Below, in pieces: positions 8,759-16,887 of a stretch of DNA of 64,000 nt. The position numbers and the translations under genes were made by a program. Where the stretch lies: the NCBI RefSeq assembly GCF_042654525.1, contig NZ_JBHSGP010000008.1:259091-323090 (forward strand), read 5' to 3'. The notes under the pieces are model-generated. The model had not been told where the DNA came from and did not search any database. It saw only the letters and a list, made by a program, of their open reading frames with translations. Position 1 is the first letter of the stretch; each line of letters begins with the position of its first letter. This stretch comes from Geojedonia litorea (lineage in GTDB: Bacteria > Bacteroidota > Bacteroidia > Flavobacteriales > Flavobacteriaceae).

Positions 8759-10168
8759 TTATAGACGTTCTAAAAGTACAACATTTTCAACATGGAATGT
8801 TTGTGGAAACATGTCTACAGGTTGTACTCTGGTTATTTTATACTCATCCTTCATTAAAGCCAAATCTCTAGCTTGTGTTGCACTATTACAGCTCACATAA
8901 ACAATTTTTTTAGGGGCAATAGACAAAAGTTGTTGTACCACATCTTTATGCATGCCGTCTCTTGGTGGATCTGTGATAATAACATCCGGTTGTCCGTGCG
9001 TCTTTAAAAATTCATCATTAAATACCACTTTCATATCACCAACGTAAAAGTCAACGTTGTTTATACCGTTAAATTGTGCATTCTGTTTAGCAGCCTTAAT
9101 CGCATCGGGCACTGCTTCAACACCTATCACTTTTTTGGCTTGTTTGGCCACAAACTGGGCTATGGTTCCTGTACCTGTATACAGATCGTAAACCAATTCG
9201 TTACCAGTTAATCCAGCAAATTCACGTGTTACTTTATATAATTCATAAGCTTGTTGTGAATTGGTTTGGTAGAAGGATTTGGCATTGATTTTAAATTTCA
9301 GGCCTTCCATATCCTCAAAAATGTGATCGTTTCCTTTATAGCAAATAACCTCTTGATCATAAATGGTATCATTAGCTTTTCCGTTGATCACATATTGTAA
9401 GGACGTTATTTGTGGAAAAGTTTCAGAAAGAAAGTCCAATAACAAGGTTCGGTGTGCTTTATGCTCTTTGAAAAATTGAATGAGTACCATTAAATCGCCA
9501 GTTGAAGACGTTCGGATCATCAAAGTCCTTAAAAAACCAGTTTGATTTCTGGTATTGAAAAATTCCATCTGATGCTTTAAAGCGAAGGATTTAACCGCAT
9601 TTCTAATAGCATTGGAAGGATCTTCCTGTAACCAACACTTTTTAACATCAAGAATCTTATCCCACATACCCGGGATATGGAATCCCAGCGCATTTTTATC
9701 ACCTAAATCTTCTTCAGAATTAATTTCGTCTTGAGTTAACCATCTGCTATCACTAAACGAAAATTCCATTTTGTTTCTATAGAAAAACTGTTGTTCAGAA
9801 CCTAATATAGGTTCTATTTCTGGAAGCTCAAGATGTCCTATACGTTTTAGGTTATTAACGACTTCATTTTGCTTATAAGCTAATTGAAAGCTATAATCCA
9901 TGTCCTGCCATTTACAACCGCCACAGGTGCCAAAATGTTCACATTTTGGTGTTGTACGCTTGTTAGAATAGGTATGGAACTTAATCGCTTTGCCTTCGTA
10001 ATACGCTTTTCGTTTTTTAAACGTTTGAACATCAACCACATCGCCAGGAACTGTATTCGATAAAAAAATCACTCTGCCATCTGGTGCTTTACCAACCGAT
10101 TTTCCTTTGGCTGCAGTATCAATAACTTCAACCTGTTCAAATATGAGCCTATTCGTTTTTCTTGCCAT
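8759..10168 (-). CDS. rlmD: 23S rRNA (uracil-C5)-methyltransferase, RlmD type
   Basis: This 469-residue SAM-dependent methyltransferase makes 5-methyluridine in 23S rRNA (U1939 in E. coli). It has an N-terminal TRAM RNA-binding domain (about 10-62), a 4Fe-4S cluster site (Cys76, Cys82, Cys85 and Cys178) and a C-terminal methyltransferase domain with the SAM motif YDLYTGTGT, DPPRDG and the catalytic Cys427 in YVSCNSAT. All key residues are present. A TATTTTTG promoter-like box (minus strand, 10180-10173) lies so close that the mRNA could be nearly leaderless. RlmCD-type activity on two sites cannot be excluded. Confidence 0.92.
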   Translation of the reverse strand: MARKTNRLIFEQVEVIDTAAKGKSVGKAPDGRVIFLSNTVPGDVVDVQTFKKRKAYYEGKAIKFHTYSNKRTTPKCEHFGTCGGCKWQDMDYSFQLAYKQNEVVNNLKRIGHLELPEIEPILGSEQQFFYRNKMEFSFSDSRWLTQDEINSEEDLGDKNALGFHIPGMWDKILDVKKCWLQEDPSNAIRNAVKSFALKHQMEFFNTRNQTGFLRTLMIRTSSTGDLMVLIQFFKEHKAHRTLLLDFLSETFPQITSLQYVINGKANDTIYDQEVICYKGNDHIFEDMEGLKFKINAKSFYQTNSQQAYELYKVTREFAGLTGNELVYDLYTGTGTIAQFVAKQAKKVIGVEAVPDAIKAAKQNAQFNGINNVDFYVGDMKVVFNDEFLKTHGQPDVIITDPPRDGMHKDVVQQLLSIAPKKIVYVSCNSATQARDLALMKDEYKITRVQPVDMFPQTFHVENVVLLERL

Positions 10169-10320
10169 AGCGCAAAAATAATAATAGCCTTAAATAAATG
10201 TCGTTTTATTTCGATTAACTTTAAAGGATTTCAATAAATAATGAAACCATGTTAATAATTATGAGATTTTTTTGAACCTTTTTTCATCGTAAACGTCTTT
10301 TATACAGAAACTAGCACTTA

Positions 10321-10860
10321 ATGTCTAAACCCAAAAATAGCGCTGATACACAATTAGTAATTGAATTTAAGGCAGGAAACTTGAACGTATTACCCTATTT
10401 AGTTGAACGCTGGCATAAACGATTCTTGGATAAAGCCTATTGGATTACTAAAAATGCTGAAGTTTCAAAAGATATTGCCCAAGAAACCTGGAAAACGGTT
10501 ATTGCTAAAATAGGGCAGTTGCAGGATGTTAATAAGTTTGGTGTTTGGTCCTTGCGAATTGTATGTACTAAATCATTTGATTATTTAAGGTATAGACAAC
10601 AGCAACAACATCAGCTAAAAGAGTATCAAAAGGTTCAAAACCCAAATGAAATAGATGCAATTGATGACTATGAATTCAAAAGAAAAAAAGTAATGCTAGC
10701 CATTAAATCGCTGTCGGTAGATCAACAAAATGTAATTCGTTTATTTTATCTGGAGAATTATTCTTTAAAACAAATGAGTGAATTTTTAGACGTTTCTATC
10801 GGGACCGTAAAATCACGACTATTTCATGCACGAGAAAACTTAAAATCACTTATAAAATAA
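10321..10860 (+). CDS. ECF-type RNA polymerase sigma factor
   Basis: This 179-residue sigma-70 family protein has only regions 2 and 4, the extracytoplasmic-function layout. Region 2 (about 25-95) contains KDIAQETWKTVIAKI. Region 4 (about 120-177) has LSVDQQNVIRLFYLENYSLKQMSEFL and a helix-turn-helix ending VKSRLFHARENLK. It starts with ATG and is followed 44 bp later by a DUF6768 membrane protein that probably modulates it. The inducing signal is unknown. Confidence 0.9.
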   Translation: MSKPKNSADTQLVIEFKAGNLNVLPYLVERWHKRFLDKAYWITKNAEVSKDIAQETWKTVIAKIGQLQDVNKFGVWSLRIVCTKSFDYLRYRQQQQHQLKEYQKVQNPNEIDAIDDYEFKRKKVMLAIKSLSVDQQNVIRLFYLENYSLKQMSEFLDVSIGTVKSRLFHARENLKSLIK

Positions 10861-10904
10861 TATAAACAGGTTTCTCAAATTCAGAAACCACAATACAAAA
10901 GATT

Positions 10905-11291
10905 ATGAAAACACATATGGAAGACATAGACCAATTAATTAAAGACACCTTAACCAAGGAGGAGGCTAAATTTTACGATGAACTAGAAGAGCAAAACGTA
11001 TTTGAGATGCTTGTGGGTTTATTTAGAGGAAAAAATAAATGGATCATCATTTTAATGAATGTGGTCACACTTATATTTTTCGGGTTATTTGTGTATTGTA
11101 CTGTTCAGTTTCTTGATACCGAAGTAACCAATGAACTCATTAAATGGGGAATTGGTGGCTTTGTTTGTCTCATGACCGTAAGTATGCTTAAGATTTTTGC
11201 TTGGATGCAAATGGACAAAAATGCACTGATTCGAGAGATGAAACGTTTGGAATTACAGGTTTCATCTTTATCCACAAAATTGTCTGAATAA
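10905..11291 (+). CDS. DUF6768 membrane protein, ECF sigma partner
   Basis: This 128-residue protein has an acidic cytoplasmic N-terminus (EDIDQLIKDTLTKEEAKFYDEL), two transmembrane helices (about 46-68 and 78-99) and a short charged C-terminal coiled-coil tail. It matches the DUF6768 family, which regularly follows an ECF sigma gene in Flavobacteriia. A role as a membrane anti-sigma or signal partner is inferred from position only. A second ATG at 10917 gives MEDIDQL and may be the real start. Confidence 0.78.
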   Translation: MKTHMEDIDQLIKDTLTKEEAKFYDELEEQNVFEMLVGLFRGKNKWIIILMNVVTLIFFGLFVYCTVQFLDTEVTNELIKWGIGGFVCLMTVSMLKIFAWMQMDKNALIREMKRLELQVSSLSTKLSE

Positions 11292-11429
11292 CATTTTAAA
11301 TCACGCCGAATATTTACTAATTTGCAGGCCTTTAGGGATGATTTCTCTCCCACGCTGAATTTTCGGACTCTTCGAAAGGATAAAGGTACAGAAGGAATAG
11401 TTATTTTATTCATTATTAATTCATTTAAA

Positions 11430-12674
11430 ATGGCTGTTTTAGACCAATTAAATTCGCAAAAAGCGATAGATTTAGAAAACAAGTATGGTGCCCACAATTA
11501 CCATCCGCTACCTGTAGTTTTGAGTAGGGGTGAAGGTGTGTATGTTTGGGATGTTGAAGGCAAAAAATATTATGATTTTTTATCGGCGTACTCGGCGGTA
11601 AACCAAGGTCATTGTCACCCCAAAATAGTTGGGGCAATGGTGGAGCAAGCGCAAAACCTCACGCTAACCTCAAGGGCGTTCTACAATGATATGCTAGGTA
11701 AATTCGAAAAATACGCCTGTGATTATTTTGGCTTTGAAAAGCTCTTGCCAATGAATACGGGTGCCGAGGCTGTAGAAACGGCCTTAAAATTATGTAGAAA
11801 ATGGGCTTATGAGATTAAGGGTATTGATGAAAACGAAGCAGAGATTGTTGTTTGTGAAAATAATTTTCATGGACGTACGACCACAATTATTTCTTTTTCA
11901 AACGACCCTGTTGCACGTAAACACTTTGGACCTTTTACCAAAGGCTTCATAAAAATAGAATACGATAATTTACAAGCACTTGAAGACACCTTTAAGAACC
12001 ATCCAAATGTTGCTGGATTTTTAGTAGAACCCATTCAAGGTGAAGCAGGCGTTTATGTACCTAGTGAAGGGTATTTATCAAAAGCTAAAGCGCTTTGTAA
12101 GCAATATGGCGTTCTTTTTATTGCAGATGAAGTACAAACAGGTATTGCTCGAACTGGAAAATTATTAGCGGTTGATCATGAAAATGTTAAACCTGACGTC
12201 TTAATTTTAGGAAAAGCTTTAAGCGGTGGTGTTTATCCTGTAAGTGCTGTTTTAGCCAATGATGCGATTATGAAGGTTATTACACCTGGAAATCACGGTA
12301 GTACCTTTGGAGGAAACCCTGTGGCTGCAGCAGTTGCTATTGCTGCACTGACTGTAGTTAAAGAAGAAAACTTGGCGGAGAATGCTAATCGTTTAGGTAA
12401 ATTGTTCAGAAAAGAACTTCGTACATATATAGAAACCAGTAACATTGCAAGATTGGTTCGAGGTAAAGGTTTGTTGAATGCTATTGTAATCAATGATCAT
12501 GAAAATAGTGATACCGCTTGGAATATTTGCTTGAAGTTGAGAGACCATGGGCTTTTGGCTAAACCTACACATGGTAATATTATTAGGTTTGCTCCGCCAT
12601 TGGTCATGACCGAAACACAATTAATGGATTGCGTTACCATCATTATAAAAACACTTAAACAATTTGAAAATTAG
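11430..12674 (+). CDS. rocD: Ornithine--oxo-acid aminotransferase
   Basis: This 414-residue PLP-dependent class III aminotransferase transfers the delta-amino group of ornithine to 2-oxoglutarate, giving glutamate semialdehyde for proline/arginine metabolism. The start MAVLDQLNSQKAIDLENKYG is chosen because the upstream extension to 11322 is not protein-like and lacks an ATG. The PLP lysine is Lys262 (LILGKALSGG), Asp233 (IADEVQTG) contacts the pyridine nitrogen, and NTGAEAVETA at 109-118 binds the phosphate. The length is typical. It precedes a small membrane-protein gene by 8 bp. Confidence 0.92.
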   Translation: MAVLDQLNSQKAIDLENKYGAHNYHPLPVVLSRGEGVYVWDVEGKKYYDFLSAYSAVNQGHCHPKIVGAMVEQAQNLTLTSRAFYNDMLGKFEKYACDYFGFEKLLPMNTGAEAVETALKLCRKWAYEIKGIDENEAEIVVCENNFHGRTTTIISFSNDPVARKHFGPFTKGFIKIEYDNLQALEDTFKNHPNVAGFLVEPIQGEAGVYVPSEGYLSKAKALCKQYGVLFIADEVQTGIARTGKLLAVDHENVKPDVLILGKALSGGVYPVSAVLANDAIMKVITPGNHGSTFGGNPVAAAVAIAALTVVKEENLAENANRLGKLFRKELRTYIETSNIARLVRGKGLLNAIVINDHENSDTAWNICLKLRDHGLLAKPTHGNIIRFAPPLVMTETQLMDCVTIIIKTLKQFEN

Positions 12675-12682
12675 ATTTTTTT

Positions 12683-13135
12683 ATGGAAGAAAATGCCTCT
12701 GCATTTGACGTTTTTGAACTCAATATGTCAAATGATGTTCTCGGGTTTTTAAAAGAAACCTCAACTTGGACCTACTTTTTATCAATTCTCGGATTTATAG
12801 GAATTGGACTTATGGTAATATTTGGTCTCTTGTTTTCAACAATTCTTGGAAGTATGACTGATGCAAATCCATATGAACAAGTAGGATTTAACACAGGCTA
12901 TTTAGGTCTTATTTATGTGGCTATGGCACTGCTTTACTTTTTTCCAGTCTATTATTTATATAATTTTTCAAGAAAGATGAAGACTGCTTTACGTATGAAA
13001 AACAACGACGATTTTTCAGCAGCCTTTTCAAACTTGAAATCACATTATAAGTTTGTTGGGATATTAACAATAGTGATTATTAGTCTTTACGTGCTATTAT
13101 TTTTCTTTGCACTAATAGGCGCTTCAGCTTTTTAA
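12683..13135 (+). CDS. DUF5362-like membrane protein
   Basis: This 150-residue membrane protein has three or four hydrophobic helices (about 28-55, 72-92 and 122-146) and a soluble acidic N-terminus. The segment YYLYNFSRKMKTALRMKNNDDFSAAFSNLKSHYKFVGI resembles the DUF5362 family, which has no known function. It begins 8 bp after rocD and ends at a strong terminator, so it is probably co-transcribed with rocD. Confidence 0.7.
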   Translation: MEENASAFDVFELNMSNDVLGFLKETSTWTYFLSILGFIGIGLMVIFGLLFSTILGSMTDANPYEQVGFNTGYLGLIYVAMALLYFFPVYYLYNFSRKMKTALRMKNNDDFSAAFSNLKSHYKFVGILTIVIISLYVLLFFFALIGASAF

Positions 13136-13155
13136 TGGTGTTAACATAACAAAAG

Positions 13156-13191
13156 AAAACGGCTTATGTAAACCACTACATAAGCCGTTTT
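13156..13191. terminator. Bidirectional intrinsic terminator
   Basis: A 15-bp perfect stem (AAAACGGCTTATGTA at 13156-13170 with its complement at 13177-13191) and a 6-nt loop lie between converging genes. It has A- and T-runs on its two sides and can serve both strands. Confidence 0.92.
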
Positions 13192-13207
13192 TGCTGATAT
13201 TAATTTA

Positions 13208-13537
13208 TTATTGATTTTGTTCCCACTGCTTCATGCCCTCTGTGAATTCTTCCATAATATTGTCCCAACCTATGGTATAAATTCTATAAATAGTTAATAG
13301 CAAGTATATAATGTTTATGATTAAAATAACTATGGCCACAATTTTTGCAGTATTCATTGCTTTGACTGTACTTTGGTCATAATCATCAGGATTAGTTTGT
13401 GCAGCTTTTAGTTTACTTTGAGCTATAAATAAAGCAATACTGGCAAGAATAAATCCAAACCCGCCAAAGCAACAGCAAAACAAGCCAAGAATTGCAAGTA
13501 CATACACTAAAGTGGGATTAAGTCGTTGTTTTTCCAT
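13208..13537 (-). CDS. CCC-motif membrane protein
   Basis: This 109-residue protein has two transmembrane helices. The first carries LGLFCCCFGGFGFILA, the cysteine triplet that names the CCC-motif membrane protein family of Flavobacteriia. A polar loop (KLKAAQTNPDDYDQSTVKAMNTAK) separates it from the second helix. The function is unknown. It begins 14 bp after the DUF2752 gene, and the two are commonly adjacent. Confidence 0.82.
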   Translation of the reverse strand: MEKQRLNPTLVYVLAILGLFCCCFGGFGFILASIALFIAQSKLKAAQTNPDDYDQSTVKAMNTAKIVAIVILIINIIYLLLTIYRIYTIGWDNIMEEFTEGMKQWEQNQ

Positions 13538-13551
13538 GATTTTAATAATTT

Positions 13552-13836
13552 TTAAGTGGTTAATTTATAAATGTAGCTAACAATTATAATTACAACAGAC
13601 AATATGGCTAGTGTATTTATAAGTTTTGAAGCATGTTTAAACTTGAAAAAAAAGTTAATTCCTATAAAAATGAATAAAGGAATTAAGGTGTAAATGGCAG
13701 GATACATTTGAAAAGCAGCTACAAATTCACCATGAATTAAAAATGAAACAGCACGTTGGCTGCCACAACCCAAACATTCAAATCCAAACAGTTGTTTGTT
13801 TAAACAAGGAAGCATATAATTTTCTGGTGAGAGCAT
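13552..13836 (-). CDS. DUF2752 domain membrane protein
   Basis: This small membrane protein has the DUF2752 hallmark CxxCGSQRA (FECLGCGSQRAVSFLIHGEF) near the N-terminus, followed by two transmembrane helices. I chose the ATG at 13836 (94 residues). A GTG at 13854 would add six residues (MQYKAF) and directly follows an in-frame stop. The conserved Cys pair and Arg suggest metal or redox binding, unproven. It is probably co-transcribed with the CCC-motif gene downstream. Confidence 0.82.
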   Translation of the reverse strand: MLSPENYMLPCLNKQLFGFECLGCGSQRAVSFLIHGEFVAAFQMYPAIYTLIPLFIFIGINFFFKFKHASKLINTLAILSVVIIIVSYIYKLTT

Positions 13837-13918
13837 AAAGGCTTTGTATTGCACTCAAAAATATAAAAAATCGAATAGGTTTTTCAACTCCTCTAATTTA
13901 AAATTGATTTATTAAATG

Positions 13919-13926
13919 TAATTTTG
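13919..13926 (+). promoter_or_regulatory. Candidate -7 promoter element (TAATTTTG)
   Basis: TAATTTTG matches the Bacteroidota -7 consensus TAnnTTTG and lies 24 bp before the ATG of the 67-residue membrane protein. No good TTG is found at the -33 distance, so support is moderate. Confidence 0.4.
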
Positions 13927-13949
13927 ACGAATTAAATCTTTTTATTCAA

Positions 13950-14153
13950 ATGAATCTTTCAAAAACTATCAGTTATTTTTTAATTGCTATTGGTGGTCTT
14001 GTGGCCGTATATGCACAAGCTCAAGAAGATCAAAATCAAATGATTTTAATTGGCGGTATTGTTATACTTATGATAGGCGTATATCGTGTTTCTCGAGGTA
14101 TACCAAGCAAATCAAATGAAGAGGATTCAACCGATAATAATCAAGAATCATAA
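13950..14153 (+). CDS. Small two-helix membrane protein, hypothetical
   Basis: This 67-residue protein has two hydrophobic segments (about 5-22 and 30-46), then a polar, acidic tail ending DSTDNNQES. No family is recognised. Its stop codon and the ATG of the Smr gene share one base (TAATG at 14151-14155), so translation of the two is probably coupled. Confidence 0.65.
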   Translation: MNLSKTISYFLIAIGGLVAVYAQAQEDQNQMILIGGIVILMIGVYRVSRGIPSKSNEEDSTDNNQES

Positions 14154-14707
14154 TGTTTAAAGTTGGTGACAAGGTAACGGTATTAGATGATGCTATTTCT
14201 GGTACAGTTTTAAAAATTACTGGAAATACTATTACCATGAAGTCTTCTGATGGTTTTGAATTTGAATTTGAAGCTCATGAGCTTATGCATACTAAAGATC
14301 AGAATTTTTCTTCTGCAATTTTTAGTGACCATTCACTAAATGATATTTTAAAAGAAAAGGAAGCATCAAAAAAACGTAAAACACCTACTTTAAAGCCTAA
14401 AGAGCGTACACAGCCTACAATGGAAGTGGATCTTCATATTCACCATTTAACCAATTCCACAAAGCACATGAACAATTTTGAGATGTTGAATCTACAATTG
14501 GACACAGCCAAACGACAATTGGAATTTGCCATTAAAAAGCGTATTCAAAAAGTTGTATTTATTCATGGCGTAGGGGAAGGCGTTTTAAAGGCAGAATTGG
14601 AATCGCTTTTTGGGCGTTATGACAATGTAAAATACTATGAAGCCAACTACCAAAAATACGGACTTGGAGCCACTGAAGTTTACATTTATCAAAATGTTAG
14701 CCCCTAA
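14153..14707 (+). CDS. Smr/MutS-type domain protein
   Basis: This 184-residue protein has an N-terminal small beta domain (about 1-45, FKVGDKVTVLDDAISGTVLK), a basic linker (KKRKTPTLKPKERT), and a C-terminal Smr domain with DLHIHH at 93-98 and HGVGEGVLK at 138-146. Smr domains nick or cleave nucleic acids, and recent work on relatives links them to ribosome rescue and mRNA cleavage at collisions. No MutS ATPase is attached. It converges with the next gene; the two stops overlap by 4 bp. Confidence 0.85.
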   Translation: MFKVGDKVTVLDDAISGTVLKITGNTITMKSSDGFEFEFEAHELMHTKDQNFSSAIFSDHSLNDILKEKEASKKRKTPTLKPKERTQPTMEVDLHIHHLTNSTKHMNNFEMLNLQLDTAKRQLEFAIKKRIQKVVFIHGVGEGVLKAELESLFGRYDNVKYYEANYQKYGLGATEVYIYQNVSP

Positions 14708-15615
14708 TTAAAAATTGGTGTTGCCGTTCTGCTTTTGCTGGTTATAGAGCTGTCATTTAAAGTACCAAAATCTAGCGTTGTTATTGATATATTTGGAAAA
14801 GCTACATTTTGAATCAATATTGCAACTTGATAGGTTTGAAACACCGTATGGGTTCTATAAGCTGTTGCGGCTCTAGACGTGCTAACAGCAGGGTTTAAAT
14901 AATCAGGACCTACATTTGGATCTGAAATATCGTTAACTGGGTTTAGATCTTGTGATATGTTTTCTTCATCGCGTGTTTTAATCCCATCATTGTCATCGTC
15001 GTCATCCAAATAATCAGGGATGCCATCACCATCAGAATCTTGAGCATTACTTAAACCATTAGCAGCTGTGTAATTTACTTTTTCTGCTGATGTAGGAACA
15101 TTGTCGCCATCATCATCTTGGTCTAAATAATTTGGTATCCCATCGCCGTCAGTATCGTCATCCGTTAGATCTCCATTACCATTTATATCTTCTAAAGCTG
15201 CAGGAATACCATCATTATCATCTTCGGTTAAAAGGGTCGTAATTGTGATGGTGCCAGATGTACTTTCAGAACTACTTTTTATATCAATGTTTGCTGGAGG
15301 CACATCATTACAGAATAAATTACTAGTATCGGGTTCTGTTCCGTAAGTTCGATAGGTGATACGATTTGTGGTACCATTCACCGTTCTAGTGAGCGTAAGC
15401 GTATTATTTGAACCAACAGCCAAAATGTCATCAACAGTTAGGCCTTGGGCCTGTATAGATAATGATTCAGAAGGGTCAGTCTTTGTTTTATAAAATACCA
15501 ATTCTCCACAAGCTTTAAACGTGTCGTCAAAATCTAGTTCAACAACAATAATGTCACCATCATCACAAGTTAAACAGGTTAAAGAGAAGCAGAGTATATA
15601 TAGGATTTTTCGCAT
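14704..15615 (-). CDS. Lipoprotein with thrombospondin type 3-like calcium repeats
   Basis: This 303-residue lipoprotein is read from MRKILYILCFSLTCLTC; the open frame extends to 15711, but the upstream part is not signal-like. After the lipobox Cys17 it has a beta-rich region and then Asp-rich repeats of the type DxDxDGxPxxLDxDDDxDxxP (about residues 135-225), which bind Ca2+ in related proteins. The C-terminus lacks a T9SS tail. It is probably a surface lipoprotein of unknown role. Confidence 0.8.
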   Translation of the reverse strand: MRKILYILCFSLTCLTCDDGDIIVVELDFDDTFKACGELVFYKTKTDPSESLSIQAQGLTVDDILAVGSNNTLTLTRTVNGTTNRITYRTYGTEPDTSNLFCNDVPPANIDIKSSSESTSGTITITTLLTEDDNDGIPAALEDINGNGDLTDDDTDGDGIPNYLDQDDDGDNVPTSAEKVNYTAANGLSNAQDSDGDGIPDYLDDDDDNDGIKTRDEENISQDLNPVNDISDPNVGPDYLNPAVSTSRAATAYRTHTVFQTYQVAILIQNVAFPNISITTLDFGTLNDSSITSKSRTATPIFN

Positions 15616-15733
15616 CGTACAATTTTGAAACAAAAATAAGGGATTTGTGAATTTATAACGTAGCATCTTGAAAATAATTTTATTTACTCTATTTTTGAAT
15701 TTTGAAATCAACCAGTGTTGACATTAAGCCATA

Positions 15734-16882
15734 ATGAAACAAATATATTTTGATAGTGCAGCAACTACCCAACTACGTGATGAAGTCATCGATAGAATGA
15801 CGGATGTTCTTCGTTTAAATTTTGGAAATGCTTCATCTACACATAATTACGGAAGATCATCTAAATCGTTAATTGAAAATTCTAGAAAAGTAATTGCATC
15901 CTATCTTAATGTGTCACCCTCTGAAATCATCTTTACTTCTGGAGGTACCGAAGCTGACAATCTCGTCTTACGAAGTGCGGTTCGGGATTTGGGTGTGACC
16001 GAAATTATTACCTCAAAAATTGAGCATCACGCCATTTTGCATACGGTTGATGAATTGGTAAAAGAATATGGAATTTCGGTTCAGTATGTTAATTTAGAGG
16101 CCAATGGACAAATTAATTTCACCCATTTGGAAGCCTTACTAAATCCATCTAAAAAACAACTGGTAAGCTTGATGCATATCAATAATGAGATTGGTAATAA
16201 GCTAGACATTGAAAAGGCCGCAAAATTATGCAAGGCAAACAAAGCGCTGTTTCATAGTGATACTGTGCAATCGGTAGGGCATTATAAGCTAGATTTGCAA
16301 CAAATACCAATAGATTTTTTAGCAGCCAGTGCTCATAAGTTTCATGGCCCTAAAGGTGTTGGATTTGCGTTTATTAGAAAGAATTCGGGATTACGACCAT
16401 TGATTTTTGGTGGTGAACAGGAGAGAGGATATAGAGCTGGAACTGAATCTACACACAATATTGTTGGGCTTGAGGAAGCTCTTAAACTTTCATATGACAA
16501 TTTGGAGGCAGAATCTACTGCTATCAAGGAATTAAAGGCGTATTTTATTCATCAGCTGAAGTCAAATATTCCTGGAGTGCATTTCAATGGAGCTTGTGAA
16601 GATTTAAACGAAAGCACCTATACTCTTTTAAATGTTTGCCTGCCCATTGCTCCTGAAAAAGCACCTCTGCTACAATTTCAGTTAGATTTAAAGGGCATTG
16701 CTTGTTCTAAAGGTAGTGCTTGTCAAAGTGGTAGCAATCAAGGGTCTCATGTGTTGTCTGAACTACTCAATAAAGAACAGTTAAATCGGCCATCTGTCAG
16801 ATTTTCGTTTTGTAAAAACAATACAAAGGAAGAAGTTGATTACGTGATTGGGGTGTTAAAGGATTTTACTACCTTAAAATAA
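15734..16882 (+). CDS. Cysteine desulfurase, NifS/IscS type
   Basis: This 382-residue PLP enzyme takes sulfur from cysteine as a persulfide for Fe-S clusters or tRNA thiolation. It has the N-terminal FDSAATT motif, His99 in EHHA, the PLP lysine Lys202 (ASAHKFHGPKG) and the active-site Cys330 in GSACQSG. The length and motifs fit group I (NifS/IscS), not SufS. No isc/suf genes are adjacent, so its acceptor is not clear. It converges with the TonB receptor gene, whose stop is only 5 bp away. Confidence 0.88.
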   Translation: MKQIYFDSAATTQLRDEVIDRMTDVLRLNFGNASSTHNYGRSSKSLIENSRKVIASYLNVSPSEIIFTSGGTEADNLVLRSAVRDLGVTEIITSKIEHHAILHTVDELVKEYGISVQYVNLEANGQINFTHLEALLNPSKKQLVSLMHINNEIGNKLDIEKAAKLCKANKALFHSDTVQSVGHYKLDLQQIPIDFLAASAHKFHGPKGVGFAFIRKNSGLRPLIFGGEQERGYRAGTESTHNIVGLEEALKLSYDNLEAESTAIKELKAYFIHQLKSNIPGVHFNGACEDLNESTYTLLNVCLPIAPEKAPLLQFQLDLKGIACSKGSACQSGSNQGSHVLSELLNKEQLNRPSVRFSFCKNNTKEEVDYVIGVLKDFTTLK

Positions 16883-16887
16883 GCTAT

